A DNA stretch of 64,000 bases from Guyanagaster necrorhizus (Eukaryota; Basidiomycota; Agaricomycetes; Agaricales; Physalacriaceae), in assembly GCF_019112545.1 (NCBI RefSeq), contig NW_025064888.1, positions 1 through 64,000 of the forward strand, in the 5' to 3' direction. The first letter of the stretch is position 1. The number at the start of each line of letters is the position of its first letter. Of this stretch, positions 22,934 to 33,229 are shown piece after piece. The notes under the pieces are model-generated. The model ran no database searches. It saw only the letters and a program-made list of their open reading frames with translations, and had not been told where the DNA came from. A program made the translations under genes and the position numbers.

Positions 22934-25182
22934 TTAGAACATGTTGGCAAGCTTGCTAGCGGCTTCTCGTGCATCCAATCGCGGGCGCGTCGGCTGCACG
23001 CGGACTGAAGCGGACATGTACCCGGGCCTGGCTTGACCGAGAGGGTCAAGACCATTACTGTTGACATGTCGCTCCGTGGGTCGGTTCAGGGAACCACCGT
23101 GGCTTAACAGCGGATCTACAGACATCCTTGGTGGATTCGAACTAACGTTCGAAAATGACGAGGCGATTGGCGGTGATGCAAGAGGAGATATCGACGACGA
23201 CGTAGACTTGACAAACATCGATTTGGTTCCATCGACAAAACGCCCACCAAGAGGCGGACTATCATCGATAGGTTGTTTTGGAGACGCGGCTGCTTCAGAA
23301 GAAAGCGACGGCGAGGACGGCCCGGCACCGGGGGATTGCGGCGGCCTGGGGGACGACGGTCCAGCTGAAGATGAAGCGAGGCGGGATATGATGCTGGCCT
23401 GAGTTGATGAAGGGGACAAGGGACGATGTGTGTAGAATTGAGACGAAGAAGGCACTGGACTCTGCAAGGATGGCGACGACTGTGGTGATGGACCCTGCGC
23501 AAGCAAGGGATCTCCATTACGTGACGCGACAGGTTGGTTCGACGGTGGAGGAGTACGAACAGTGGGATGTTGATGAACTCCGTTGATGCCAGGAGCAGGG
23601 TCGGGAGCAAGAGCGCGCGGCATAGGCGGCCTCGAGAAGTCTTCCAGTGGTGGTATTACCGTTGGTCTGGGTGCGGGTGCGGCGCTCGGAGCCACCTTCT
23701 TCGCAGCGTTATTGACATCCCCACACAAAGCTTGCAGTTCCTTCAGAAGCTGCCTTTCGTACATGATTGATGACCGAGCATGCTCGATTAAGGCAGTCGT
23801 GATATCGTCGTTAGCGTAGCGGTTGTGTGTCTGGAGTGCTCGATGTAGGTTCTGTGAGATACCCTCGGCTCTCTTAGCCAACACTTGCTCGTATTTGTTT
23901 GCCTGGCGTGGCTATCAGCTTGGTAGACTAGCATGGTTAATCTGGACTGACCTCTTCAATCTCTTCCAGAGCTTCGTCAACACGATCAGGACGGATATTA
24001 GAGCTAGCTTTGAGCCGTTCAATTTGTCGCCTCTTCGAAATAGTAGTCTTAACAGCAGCTTGATATTCCTCGAGCACACCTGTTCGCATTTGCAACGTCT
24101 CCTTTGCCGAACGGGCATTCATTCCTTGATAGCCTAACGAGTCACCCAGAATAACGCATTCACTAAGTGCTTGAGCCTGGTCAAGATCGGAAAGACTGTG
24201 CCACGTTCTCCCAAGCTTTCGCAGGGCATTTCCCAACGGCGGATGAGCTTCCGTAGTAGCAACATTAATAAGTTTGTGGCCCATTTCCGAATGTGCATTA
24301 GCAAGAGCTGCGTTTAGGTCAGGCCACCCACCACAGAACACTGAAATTGAATACACACATTTCCGAGCCATAGCTAACTTGTCCACAGCCTTCGCAGTAT
24401 CGAAAAACTGCCCCTCCAGTTTCGTCAACTCGAAACGGGCCCTCTGCAGCTCTTCATCCTCATCTGGCACACCACGCCTTATCAGCCCAAACCCGCTAGA
24501 CGTCTTCCGGCGTGGCCGTGGAGTTGGCTGATAACCAAAGTCACTCTCAATGAAAGAGCGAAGGTCTTCGTCGTGCAAAAGAATAGGATCCTCACACACC
24601 CGGGTTATCCACCTCTGCAGCATGATCCTCACCAGTCTATCATCCTCTTCGTCCGTCGGGGCAGATGTTTGCGCCAATGGAAGAGCAGGAACGATGGTCT
24701 GAGGGTTGCTATGCACAATAGATTCATAGAACTGTTGGAATTCGAGGTACGAGCGCGACACGTTGCGATAGGTCGTCCCAGTGAAATTCGACAGGTTCGC
24801 CTGAGAGCATGGGCGTTTAGTGGGATAAGGAGAATACAACGGAAGGTGTTACCTGTGCATCTAATCGTATCAGAATATCCCTTCGGTTTCTGTCCAACCC
24901 GGTAATCCGCACTCGAAGGTATGGTTCCGGTTTCTCGTACTTGGTACCATTGGAGCCTACTGTATCCCGAGGAGAGATAAGTCCAGCTTCTGGCTGTCCG
25001 TATATCTGAGGTTCCTTCCCGTACAGCCCAGGACTAGGCCCTTTATCAGGCGTCGGTGGTACAGGCGTCGATGCCCGTCGTAAATTGGGTATAGGAGAGT
25101 TCGGGTGAGGAGTAGTGGGCCATGGGGGAGCTTCGACGCTGCTACCTCCAAAGGCGCTGGCCGAATTGAGAGGATCGAACAT
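22934..25182 (-). CDS. VPS17: Vps17-type sorting nexin, retromer
   Basis: Three exons: 25182-24853, 24800-23952, 23902-22934. They sum to 2,148 nt, or 715 residues. A Pro-rich N-terminus precedes a PX domain (YLRVRITGLDRNRRDILIRLDAQANLSNF and RSYLEFQQFYESI). A BAR-type helical region follows from about residue 230 (ELTKLEGQFFDTAKAVDKL through ERQLLKELQALC). The C-terminal 220 residues are Ser/Pro-rich and probably disordered, longer than in yeast. Vps17 pairs with Vps5 as the membrane-bending half of retromer, which returns Vps10-type receptors from endosome to Golgi. The start MFDPLNSASAF is chosen because upstream codons are basic and unlike the family. Confidence 0.9.
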
Positions 25183-25453
25183 AGGTATGAAGAAAAAAGG
25201 ATAGAACACTCCACGACGTCGCCCAAGACAGAGATGCCTTTTTGCGGTTTTACGTAACAACGAATTGAACCTCAAGCAAAAAACTGTTAACAATACATGC
25301 GGCGTGATATAAAGCAAATGTAGATGTAAACGGGAGCCATAAAGTTAGAAAATCTATAAGCCACGAATATTGTTTATTGTCCTACCAGTAGTCAAAAATA
25401 CCGAACAATAGTTCGTTATACTGAAAGTAAGAATGGTAATGGATCAGCCGCCT

Positions 25454-27076
25454 TTATGGCACTGGGCAGTCGGGGATGGCTAGTCGCTTCATTGTGCGAC
25501 TAAGCAGAAAGTCAGTTTCTGATAAAAGGCTGATAAAATTGAACTGACTTGGCATGGAATAAACCCCAGTGTCCCTCAACACCTCCATACACTTCGTCTT
25601 TCCAAGGTTCATCAGTGAACTATAAACGTCAGATTACTTGAGACTGAGGGGTAGAGCACGAATAAGCACCTCAAAGAAGAAATATCCAGTGCCATTGGTA
25701 TTTGCTTGGCAGACGAAGTCATTCAGGAAGATTTGAAGGTTAGCTTCAGACGCATCCGAAACACCGTCGTTGGCATTAGCAGCATCTGATGATTGCTGAA
25801 AATAGTCACGTCAGAACATATCCTCCCAAGAAAGGCATAGCGCAAAAGACCTACCGATGGCCATCCTGTCTCAGCTATGTACATTTTGGGTTTATTCGGT
25901 AATGTCGCGGCAGGCTGAACATTGGTTTCATCAAAGAACGTTGCTGTCCAAGACGCGGCATCTCGGATTGAGGTTTTTGCAAACCACGGATGCACATTTG
26001 CCATCTTCCAGGGCGTTTGATTATCAAGTTTCGATAAAGTTAAAAATCTCTTACCCCATAGTCAATAGCTTCCAGCACGAGATTATTGAAGTAGCTGCCA
26101 GCATCTGAATTACCGACAGGTATCTTCTTGCTCAATTTGAGGCCATCAAGCATACCACGGGTATCGTTAATGTCGGCCACCAACTGTTGACCACCTGCGA
26201 GGAAACGATAATGTGTTGTGTGGAATGTAAAAATAGAACTGACCTTTGTTGCCAACGTCACCGTTGGGATCCTCCGATCCATAGTTTTTAAGGTAACTAT
26301 ATTGGATTGTGAGCCTTGTCCCTCCGAACCTATATCGGGCACGTACTTGAGAATATACTCATTGCCGACAGTAATTCCCGCAATGTGATCAATGCCATAG
26401 GTCTGTATTGCTGCCTTGATAGTATCACGTTGACGGGTGTATGTGGTGGTATCATCGGGGGTGGGATAGTTGCCCAGGAACACCTGCATGTCGACCTTTG
26501 TCTGCTTGATGGCCTCAAGCTGGAATGATGTATATTTGAGATCATTGTCACACTAACGAATAAAGCGATACGTACGACAAGGGCGGACTGGTTGCAATCT
26601 GCACCATATAGACGTACGCGCTTTGTGAGTTGAGACATAAGCTGAGGAATCATGAGCTACTGCCGGAAAGCATGAAAAAGCGAACCAACCTGAATATCCT
26701 GGATGATAGCACTCAGCGAGTTGCCGCAATTAGGAAGTAATGACCCCTCAGGCGTGTACGACATGCCGTAGAACGACTGCTTCAAATTTGGGTTCTTGAC
26801 AAAGGTACTGGGGTCATTAGGATCTCTCAGCTTTGGAGGACCTGGATTCGACGAGGTTGTTGACCCCGACGAAGTACTAACGCCACTCGTCTTATTGGAC
26901 ACGCCTACACCAACACCCACGGCAATAGCTATGACTCCCAGAAGAGCGACGACAGAACCAAAGATCTGAAGAGTTAAAACGTCAACTCAAGGACAGCGTT
27001 GTACAATTGACGAACGTACACTCCACTTTGACCTCTTACTCCTTTTCAGACCAGAGTTAGAACTGATGTCTGCCAT
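25454..27076 (-). CDS. membrane-anchored GH17 beta-1,3-glucanase
   Basis: About eight or nine exons on the minus strand, starting MADISSNSGLKRSKRSK at 27076. After a basic cytosolic tail a membrane segment (GSVVALLGVIAIAVGVGVGV) makes it a type II membrane protein. A Ser/Thr-rich stalk and the GH17 barrel follow. Catalytic motifs are TVGNEY (acid/base Glu) and YIAETGWPS (nucleophile Glu). The chain ends FFFEFTDEPWKDEVYGG, LFHANRTMKRLAIPDCPVP, stop at 25454-25456. The last intron falls inside HAN|RT. The enzyme should hydrolyse or rearrange beta-1,3-glucan of the cell wall. It lies upstream of VPS17 on the same strand. Confidence 0.9.
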
Positions 27077-27534
27077 GCTGGAGATGTTAATGGAGAGAAG
27101 GAGCAGCCCGCAGATGTAATTTAAAAAAAGGTGCAAGGAGACGCTGGCGGTGTGATTAAGTGCCCAGGCCGGTGCTAAGGTCGTCACAGGGAGAGCAAGA
27201 AACAGAGCAGACAGAAGCCAAAGATCTGAACCAAGAAATCCTAGACGGTGCCAGACAGCTGACCAATAACACCATGTCAATCGTGCTAGTGGATCCTGAT
27301 TCGTTTCGGCGCATTTCAGACATCTCACTCATTCGACCTTGGCGGCAGGCGAACCACACTAAATTTATATCATGATGATCTGCCCTACTTGTTATTACTT
27401 TGTGCACAGCAAAAATGGTATCACCATGAGAATTACAATTTATTATAGAGTAGTAGACAGTAGTATGTGATCCTTATCCTCATTCCTTCACGAATAATGA
27501 GTGAATAACAAAACTGTAGTTTCAAAAGACAATA

Positions 27535-29001
27535 TTAGGCTTCCACATCTTCCATCCATAGTGGCAGAATGTGGCCCATTTTCAACACCTTTGTTCGCAG
27601 ATACTTGTCCAGATCCTCCCCATAGACAGCTTTCCCACCAATAAGTGTGGCCCCAACAAGATGATCTTCCACCTTGGAGAGCCTCGGATCAACATCCGAA
27701 GTCACCTTGGAACCCGCTTGACGAGATTTCCAGCTCCTAGGTATCATCGGAACACGCTCAACAACCCTCAGCCCATCTTTCTCCAGTGCCTGGACTTTGT
27801 CCGGGTTATTCGTCAAAACTCGGACACCACCATCTAACCCGAGGTCACGCAAAATCGCAACGGCAATGTCGTACCCGCGTTCATCGGCCCCGTGACCGAG
27901 CATCAGGTTAGCAGTAACGGTGTCATGCCCGATATCCTGTAAGTTATACGCGCGTATTTTGGAGAGCAACCCGATTCCCCTCCCTTCTTGTCTCAGGTAG
28001 ACAACGACACCGCGACCTGGGATAGAGGGGGACGAGTTCATTGGGCATGACGAAGAAATCGCGATAGGTTGCGATATTAGACGAATAGCTTCGTCTAACT
28101 GCTCACCACAGTCACACCGCATGCTGCCAACGGTCTCGCCGGTAAAGCATTCCGAGTGTATTCTGATGAGAGGCGCGGGGAGGGCTATGGTTACTCCGGC
28201 AGCATCGGATGGCGGCATAGACGCATGCTGAGAGGTAGGTGATAACCTACCTACATAGGCACCGCGTGTGATTCTATCCATTTCCGTTTCATCATTGCTC
28301 CATACAGCATCCAGGGTGTGTGACCGGATGGGGGGCGGGGAAACCGCGCTGGGTTTGTCTGCGAGCTGGACGGGGTCGACAACGATAGCTAAATGCTCTT
28401 TGTCGTCCCGGTTATTGTGGTAGAGATGTAGGAAGACTGGGCCATGGGGCGTCGGTATTCTCGTTCGAGCCATACATTTCAGGTCGAGGTCCGCGGCCGG
28501 GTCTTTCGGGATCACATCGGAAGCCGCCTCTGTTGACTGGCTGGCAGAAAGAGCCGGAGGAAACACAGAGGTGGATAACGAGGTACGGCGTCTCTTGTGA
28601 GAGAGAGAAAGGTTCTCAATGGGCGAAAGCGAAGCGGCAGTCTGTTCCCATGGTTGGTCGTTTTCCTTCCCTTCCAACGCTAGGCGCTGCCTACGAGGCG
28701 CTTGCCTACTAACATAGGCCAGCTTCTTCCGTTCAGGTGCAGACGCATCCTGCCCAGTAAATTTGGTCCAATCCCATGCGCCTTCTGCTTTTGGTAGCAT
28801 GACTCCCGGAAAGAAGTCATGGTGGTAATGATTTCGGGTAACCTGAGGACCCGAAGCGAATGCAGCCGCCATGATTAGAGGGTCAAGTGCTGCATCCCTC
28901 CGTGCAAAGGTAGTTGCGGTTGGCGCCGATGGCCCGGTAAGCATGTCCAGCAACGCAGCGTCAGAGTCGCCGAGGGCGTCGTGAATAGGCCTTCTAGACA
29001 T
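27535..29001 (-). CDS. RIB1: GTP cyclohydrolase II
   Basis: A single uninterrupted frame of 488 residues, unusual here, where nearly every gene has introns. The first 180 residues are a variable fungal extension. The catalytic domain starts near IRIHSECFTGETVGSMRCDCGEQL, which holds the three zinc-binding Cys, followed by VVVYLRQEGRGIGL, NLQDIGHDTVTAN and RVLTNNPDKVQAL. The enzyme opens the imidazole ring of GTP, releasing formate and pyrophosphate, the first step of riboflavin synthesis. All active-site motifs are intact. Confidence 0.95.
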   Translation of the reverse strand: MSRRPIHDALGDSDAALLDMLTGPSAPTATTFARRDAALDPLIMAAAFASGPQVTRNHYHHDFFPGVMLPKAEGAWDWTKFTGQDASAPERKKLAYVSRQAPRRQRLALEGKENDQPWEQTAASLSPIENLSLSHKRRRTSLSTSVFPPALSASQSTEAASDVIPKDPAADLDLKCMARTRIPTPHGPVFLHLYHNNRDDKEHLAIVVDPVQLADKPSAVSPPPIRSHTLDAVWSNDETEMDRITRGAYVGRLSPTSQHASMPPSDAAGVTIALPAPLIRIHSECFTGETVGSMRCDCGEQLDEAIRLISQPIAISSSCPMNSSPSIPGRGVVVYLRQEGRGIGLLSKIRAYNLQDIGHDTVTANLMLGHGADERGYDIAVAILRDLGLDGGVRVLTNNPDKVQALEKDGLRVVERVPMIPRSWKSRQAGSKVTSDVDPRLSKVEDHLVGATLIGGKAVYGEDLDKYLRTKVLKMGHILPLWMEDVEA

Positions 29002-29375
29002 TGCTGCTGATGTAGGGGGAAAACCTGGGTGAAGTGTGATGACAGACGAGTATTTAAGCGAACTGCAGCGGCTGACCTGGGTGAACGACGTGCTACGATG
29101 TGGTTACTGGCTAAGTCATCCAATTGCAATAATTTTTGGGCCAAGGATAGGTCAGCAAATAAGCATGATTACGAGGTAATTAGCATGAGATTAACAAGTG
29201 TTTTATCTTATCTTGCACGTGCCCACGACTAAGATTTGGTTAAGACCTGTCTCTCCGCACCGTACTCGTTCCAGTTTCTGGAATTTTTTCCCCAATATAT
29301 AAAGACGGTTCTTCCCAGGTTTCTTATTTAATTTCTTCCCGCCCAACTTGTCTTCCTGAGTCCGCCCTCGTCGTC
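29002..29375. promoter_or_regulatory. divergent promoter region, RIB1 and small membrane protein
   Basis: The 374 bases between opposing starts. A TATA-like sequence (atatataaa at about 29296-29304) lies 72-80 bases before the plus-strand ATG at 29376. No riboswitch-like structure was recognised. Confidence 0.45.
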
Positions 29376-30052
29376 ATGAATATGTTAGCGCTTCGGTGGA
29401 GCATGCTTCTATATATTCTACCATGGTACGTTACTTCTGCCTGGGCCGCGCATCCACCGTCTGAAGTTCGTTCTTGCGTCGTAGCGTCCTATCGGCTCCA
29501 ACGTTTGTTACAGATCACCACCGCGTGCACTTAGCCCCTGCGACAATGATACAGGCTTCCTCTTCAACCGTCAACACACTCTCACCGCTACCGCTCCACA
29601 ATTGGCGACCCCCACTTCGAGAGCATAGCCCATCGCCTGCAAAAGGCGCTAGCGGGGACTCCAAACACCAGGGATCTGTTGCCACTTTCCTCGAAATTAT
29701 TGGAGGCACCATAGCGATGGCCATCATCCTGAGTGTCATACGCTGTATCACCAGCTATAGATGCATACCCAAACGTGACCACATCGCGGCCGTAATTGAT
29801 AGACACCCAACACATCGCGAAATAGATGAACTGGAGTATCGGATGAGCCCGTCGTCCGATTGCAAGCGCTCGTCCTTGCAAGAGCCACCACCACCTTATT
29901 TTCCCCGGCCGCCCGCGTACGATATACTAGAAGAGACACCACCTCCTAGTCCTGTTCGCTCGGAATTCATTCAGGTGGATATTGCATGCCCTCCTCCCTC
30001 CCGCACAATAACATCACAGAGAGGAACACGGCCGATGCTCCGTAACATATAG
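29376..30052 (+). CDS. small single-pass membrane protein, unknown function
   Basis: Two exons, 29376-29425 and 29485-30052, give 618 nt or 205 residues. Exon 1 encodes a signal peptide (LRWSMLLYILPCVLSAP). A Ser/Pro-rich extracellular part is followed by one membrane segment at about residues 76-95 (GGTIAMAIILSVIRCI). A basic stop-transfer then leads to a Pro-rich cytosolic tail with PPPPYFPRPPAYD and PPPSP. The PPPPY motif could bind a WW domain, for example of a ubiquitin ligase; this is inference. No family recognised. The splice is supported because it joins the signal peptide in frame. Confidence 0.7.
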
Positions 30053-30487
30053 GAGTAGGAGACAGAAGGAGACAGTCTAATGTATAGCACACGTGACGGA
30101 CGCCTTTTCGCTGCTTTTTCTTGCTATAGGCCAAGTATATATAGCCGTGTCTGTAGGGGGGGGGGGGGACATTTTAGTGTTATATGGCGGAGATTTAGGA
30201 TAATCGACAGAGTAGAACGTAATGCGGTGAATGACGCGTCTTGATTGGCATAGAGGCATGCATGGCGTCCATCTATCAATGTGAATCTGTAGGCACCAAA
30301 TGCACGAACAGAAGACGTATCTAGTGCCATTATGACTTGAACACGGTGCTGCCTCGAGGACGCTGAAGATGAGTAGAGTGATGCACGTGTCCCTGCCGGC
30401 TGCCCAACTCCGGCTGCCGCTGACGAGGCGAGAGCTTGACAAAAACGACCACCCCTCGATGCACTTTGCGCTTCGTTTTCGATTTCT
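30053..30487. other. intergenic with homopolymer
   Basis: No gene recognised. Contains a G13 run (30156-30168) and, at its end, the upstream region of the zinc-finger gene. Frames on the minus strand here lack features. Confidence 0.5.
30156..30168. repeat. G13 homopolymer
   Basis: Thirteen consecutive G, 104 bases after the stop of the small membrane protein gene. Length-variable in principle and prone to sequencing error. Confidence 0.7.
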
Positions 30488-32367
30488 ATGCAACAGCAGC
30501 AGCAAGCACAACTCCCGATTTTGCCTAGGCAAGTCTTTAAAATCTCTTATGCGATTTGATCGTGACGAGATTTTTTGTTCTCCGCTAGCGCGGATTCTCG
30601 ACCGCCCGCCTCTGGGCCCCCTTCAGCGCCGGTGACGTCTGATTTCTCTTCACAAGTTGATTTTCGAACCAAGATCATTGAGATCCTCGCTGGTACTGCT
30701 AATGGGTGCCTCGCAGAACTAGGGTATTACCCTACTCTGCACCAGGATATGCAGAACTTGAAGGTCCAAAATCAGTTCTTGAACAATTGTCTTAAAGAAA
30801 GGGATGTTCTTATGTCGCAATGGCAGCAAGAGAATAGAGGGTTGTGGGAGGACAATCGTCGTTTGATATCCCTCGATGCGGAGATCAAGGCAAAAATGGT
30901 GGAGATTGATACCCTCAAAGCGGAGATTATGGGAAAGGATATGACCATCAAAGAGCTGAATCGTCAGGTCAGAGGAGTTCCTACGCGCGAGGCCGATGCC
31001 TATCAGAATCTCCTTCGCGAGCATCAAGCGCTACTAGGAAAGCAGCGTGCCACACATAATGAGAAGATGATGCTGGAGAACACAATCAACCAGCTAAAAT
31101 CGATGGATATCGTACCGAAGAATCAGCAGGGTGTGTTTCCTCTCCTTAATATCAGCTCTAGTTTTCCATTTTTCTCATATTACCTATAGGCGTGGCAGGA
31201 CCATCAGTGCGATCTTGTTCGCTATTGTCTATAATGTCTGTTTATTGATGCACCGTCTCTTACAGACTGTTATCAGGCGCAATTCTGCCCCGATCACTTA
31301 ACCTGCTCAACTGTCCATATCTATACGCGGACCTCTGCCCCACCCCCAGTCCCAGCCAATGCCCCAACAGCCCGTCCATCCTCCACTTGCTCAAGTCCTT
31401 CCGTATCCCAAACAACCTGTACAAGACCAGGGTGTTGGACTGGGACAGACCGCTGATCAACAGGCTCAGCCAATGCAGCGAGCACCCCAAGCCATATATG
31501 TTCCTTCGTCCAGGCCTCCGAATACACCCCTCCATATGAGTACCCATTCTTTGCCACCCTCTGTCAGCCCTACTCAAATACCTCCTACCCCACCTATGAG
31601 CGCGTTTCCCGTCCAGATATCCCCACCAATAGTGCCACCAATCACGCCTGCTTCCGTTCAAGCAAACCCATACCCACGAATGGTAACCCCAAATCCTCAA
31701 CCACCTTCAATTCAGGCACATCCTTCGTTACCTCAGCCACAAACAACACCATCCTCGCAAGTTCCGATATCGCCAGAACGACCCCCGCCTCAGACGCAGG
31801 TTCAGAGTGGTATTGTTCCACCTACTCCTCCTGTTTCTCATAAATCGATGTCACCAGAAGCTTTCACTGAGACGAAACCCGTCATTCACGCGGCAGGCGA
31901 CATGCCTTCAGTTTCAGGTCCTGGGTTCGAATCTAATAATCCTTCGTTGAAGCGCTCTGCTAGCACAAGTGGGGATGAACCACCTTCGTCCCCCAAGAGG
32001 GCAAAAGTGGAGCAAGCGGAAGATCCTCGCATGAGCACTTCCATTGAGGTGTCGATCCGTGATAATGATGAAATTGTAGAGGTTGATGCGACTGGATTGA
32101 GACCAATCTCAGTTGTTGTGGCGGAGGATATGGTGATCCCGGACGAAGCAGACCCAAACATCAAGCATTGTCTCTTTTGCCAGTAAGAGTCTTTTATTCT
32201 TTCTTTGATGTATGCGTTCTCATGGTTGCAGAGCACGGTACGAAAAAGGTGCCTTGAGCGAACCCCCAAAGCCATTTGTCAACAACCCTCAGGAGATGGA
32301 GAAACATATGCTTGACGCCCATCCAACCGCTCTGGAGTCGCTACGGAAAGAGATATTTGATGAATAG
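30488..32367 (+). CDS. coiled-coil, proline-rich protein with C-terminal zinc finger
   Basis: Proposed exons: 30488-30528, 30589-31130, 31190-31206, 31350-32182, 32232-32367. They sum to 1,569 nt, or 522 residues. The protein starts MQQQQQAQLPILP. Residues 40-190 are strongly helical and charged (NRRLISLDAEIKAKMVEIDT) and should form a coiled coil. Then comes a Pro/Gln-rich segment of about 220 residues, a nuclear-signal-like PSSPKRAKVE, and a C-terminal C2H2-like finger (CLFCQARYEKG...MEKHMLDAHP). Intron 1 needs a GCAAGT donor, the classic GC-AG form. Exons 3 and 4 are less certain because the intron between them (143 nt) is long for this genome. A nuclear regulator is the likely role; no family named. 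Confidence 0.65.
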
Positions 32368-32701
32368 GTTGGTTCTGCTGTGTATCACTGTCGGGTTCTA
32401 GGGTCACCATCTATCTCTTGTCAGTTTTCATTGCATATTAAATTATTTGTTTCAGTCATATAATCGTCATTCTATAATATAGATGCTCTTGATGCCTAGA
32501 TTAACCAAGTCGACTCAAGCACTCAGGTGCACGATTGAGGCAACGGCAGCCTAATAGTTCTGAATAACAGCCGCAGGTTCGTGACGCTAATGTGTTTATG
32601 TCTTGGGTCCAGCTGGGGATAAATCAAAAGCACGTATTTTTTGTCGACCGCATCGACACTTTAGCTTCTATCATACATCTGGTCCATCCGAAGCCTGTTC
32701 C

Positions 32702-33064
32702 ATGGTCCACTTTACCTCGTTTCTCTTCACGCGAAGTGAACGTAAAATCCGTTTCTTATACACGTTGGCCGGAGGCGTTGGAGAACTCTGCTTTGGACGC
32801 GACAACAATGATAGCGGTACTATGCTTTCGCACTATAAGCACGACGTTCTGGCTTTACGATTAAGAAATCGAGAGGCGTTTGGACTACCTCATTTCTCCA
32901 TGACTTCGATTCAGGAAGCGAACATTCCACCACTGGATGAGAGTGAGGTAAGGAACTGGGTGCAGTACTGGCGACAGGCGAGGCGAAGCTGTTTGACTAG
33001 TGAGAACGTTCCTGTGCTCACCTCTACTGGACGAATGAGTACGATTATAACAAGACCACACTAG
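32702..33064 (+). CDS. possible small hypothetical protein
   Basis: An open frame with in-frame ATG at 32702 giving 120 residues (MVHFTSFLFTRSERK...TSTGRMSTIITRPH). The C-terminal half, with SIQEANIPPLDESEVRNWV, looks protein-like in composition. The frame stays open 33 codons upstream, so an earlier exon may exist. No family recognised; it may be a chance frame between two real genes. Confidence 0.3.
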   Translation: MVHFTSFLFTRSERKIRFLYTLAGGVGELCFGRDNNDSGTMLSHYKHDVLALRLRNREAFGLPHFSMTSIQEANIPPLDESEVRNWVQYWRQARRSCLTSENVPVLTSTGRMSTIITRPH

Positions 33065-33229
33065 GCCTGATCTTCATAGTATTAAATAAGACGGGTATGA
33101 TATTCCTCCAACACACAATACTAACTGATATAAGATCAAGGTGAGTGTAATTCAAGAAAATGCAAAATGTCCAAACGAGACCAAGCAATCGAGAAGTCTG
33201 TATGTATCCGGTTCGTAAAGCGTCCATCG

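Noticed and set aside
23061..23402. Plus-strand 113-codon acidic, Gly-rich frame
   Set aside because: Complement of the Ser/Pro-rich tail of VPS17.
31921..31945. GGTTCGAATC, resembling a tRNA B box
   Set aside because: Lies in a coding exon and no cloverleaf can be folded around it.
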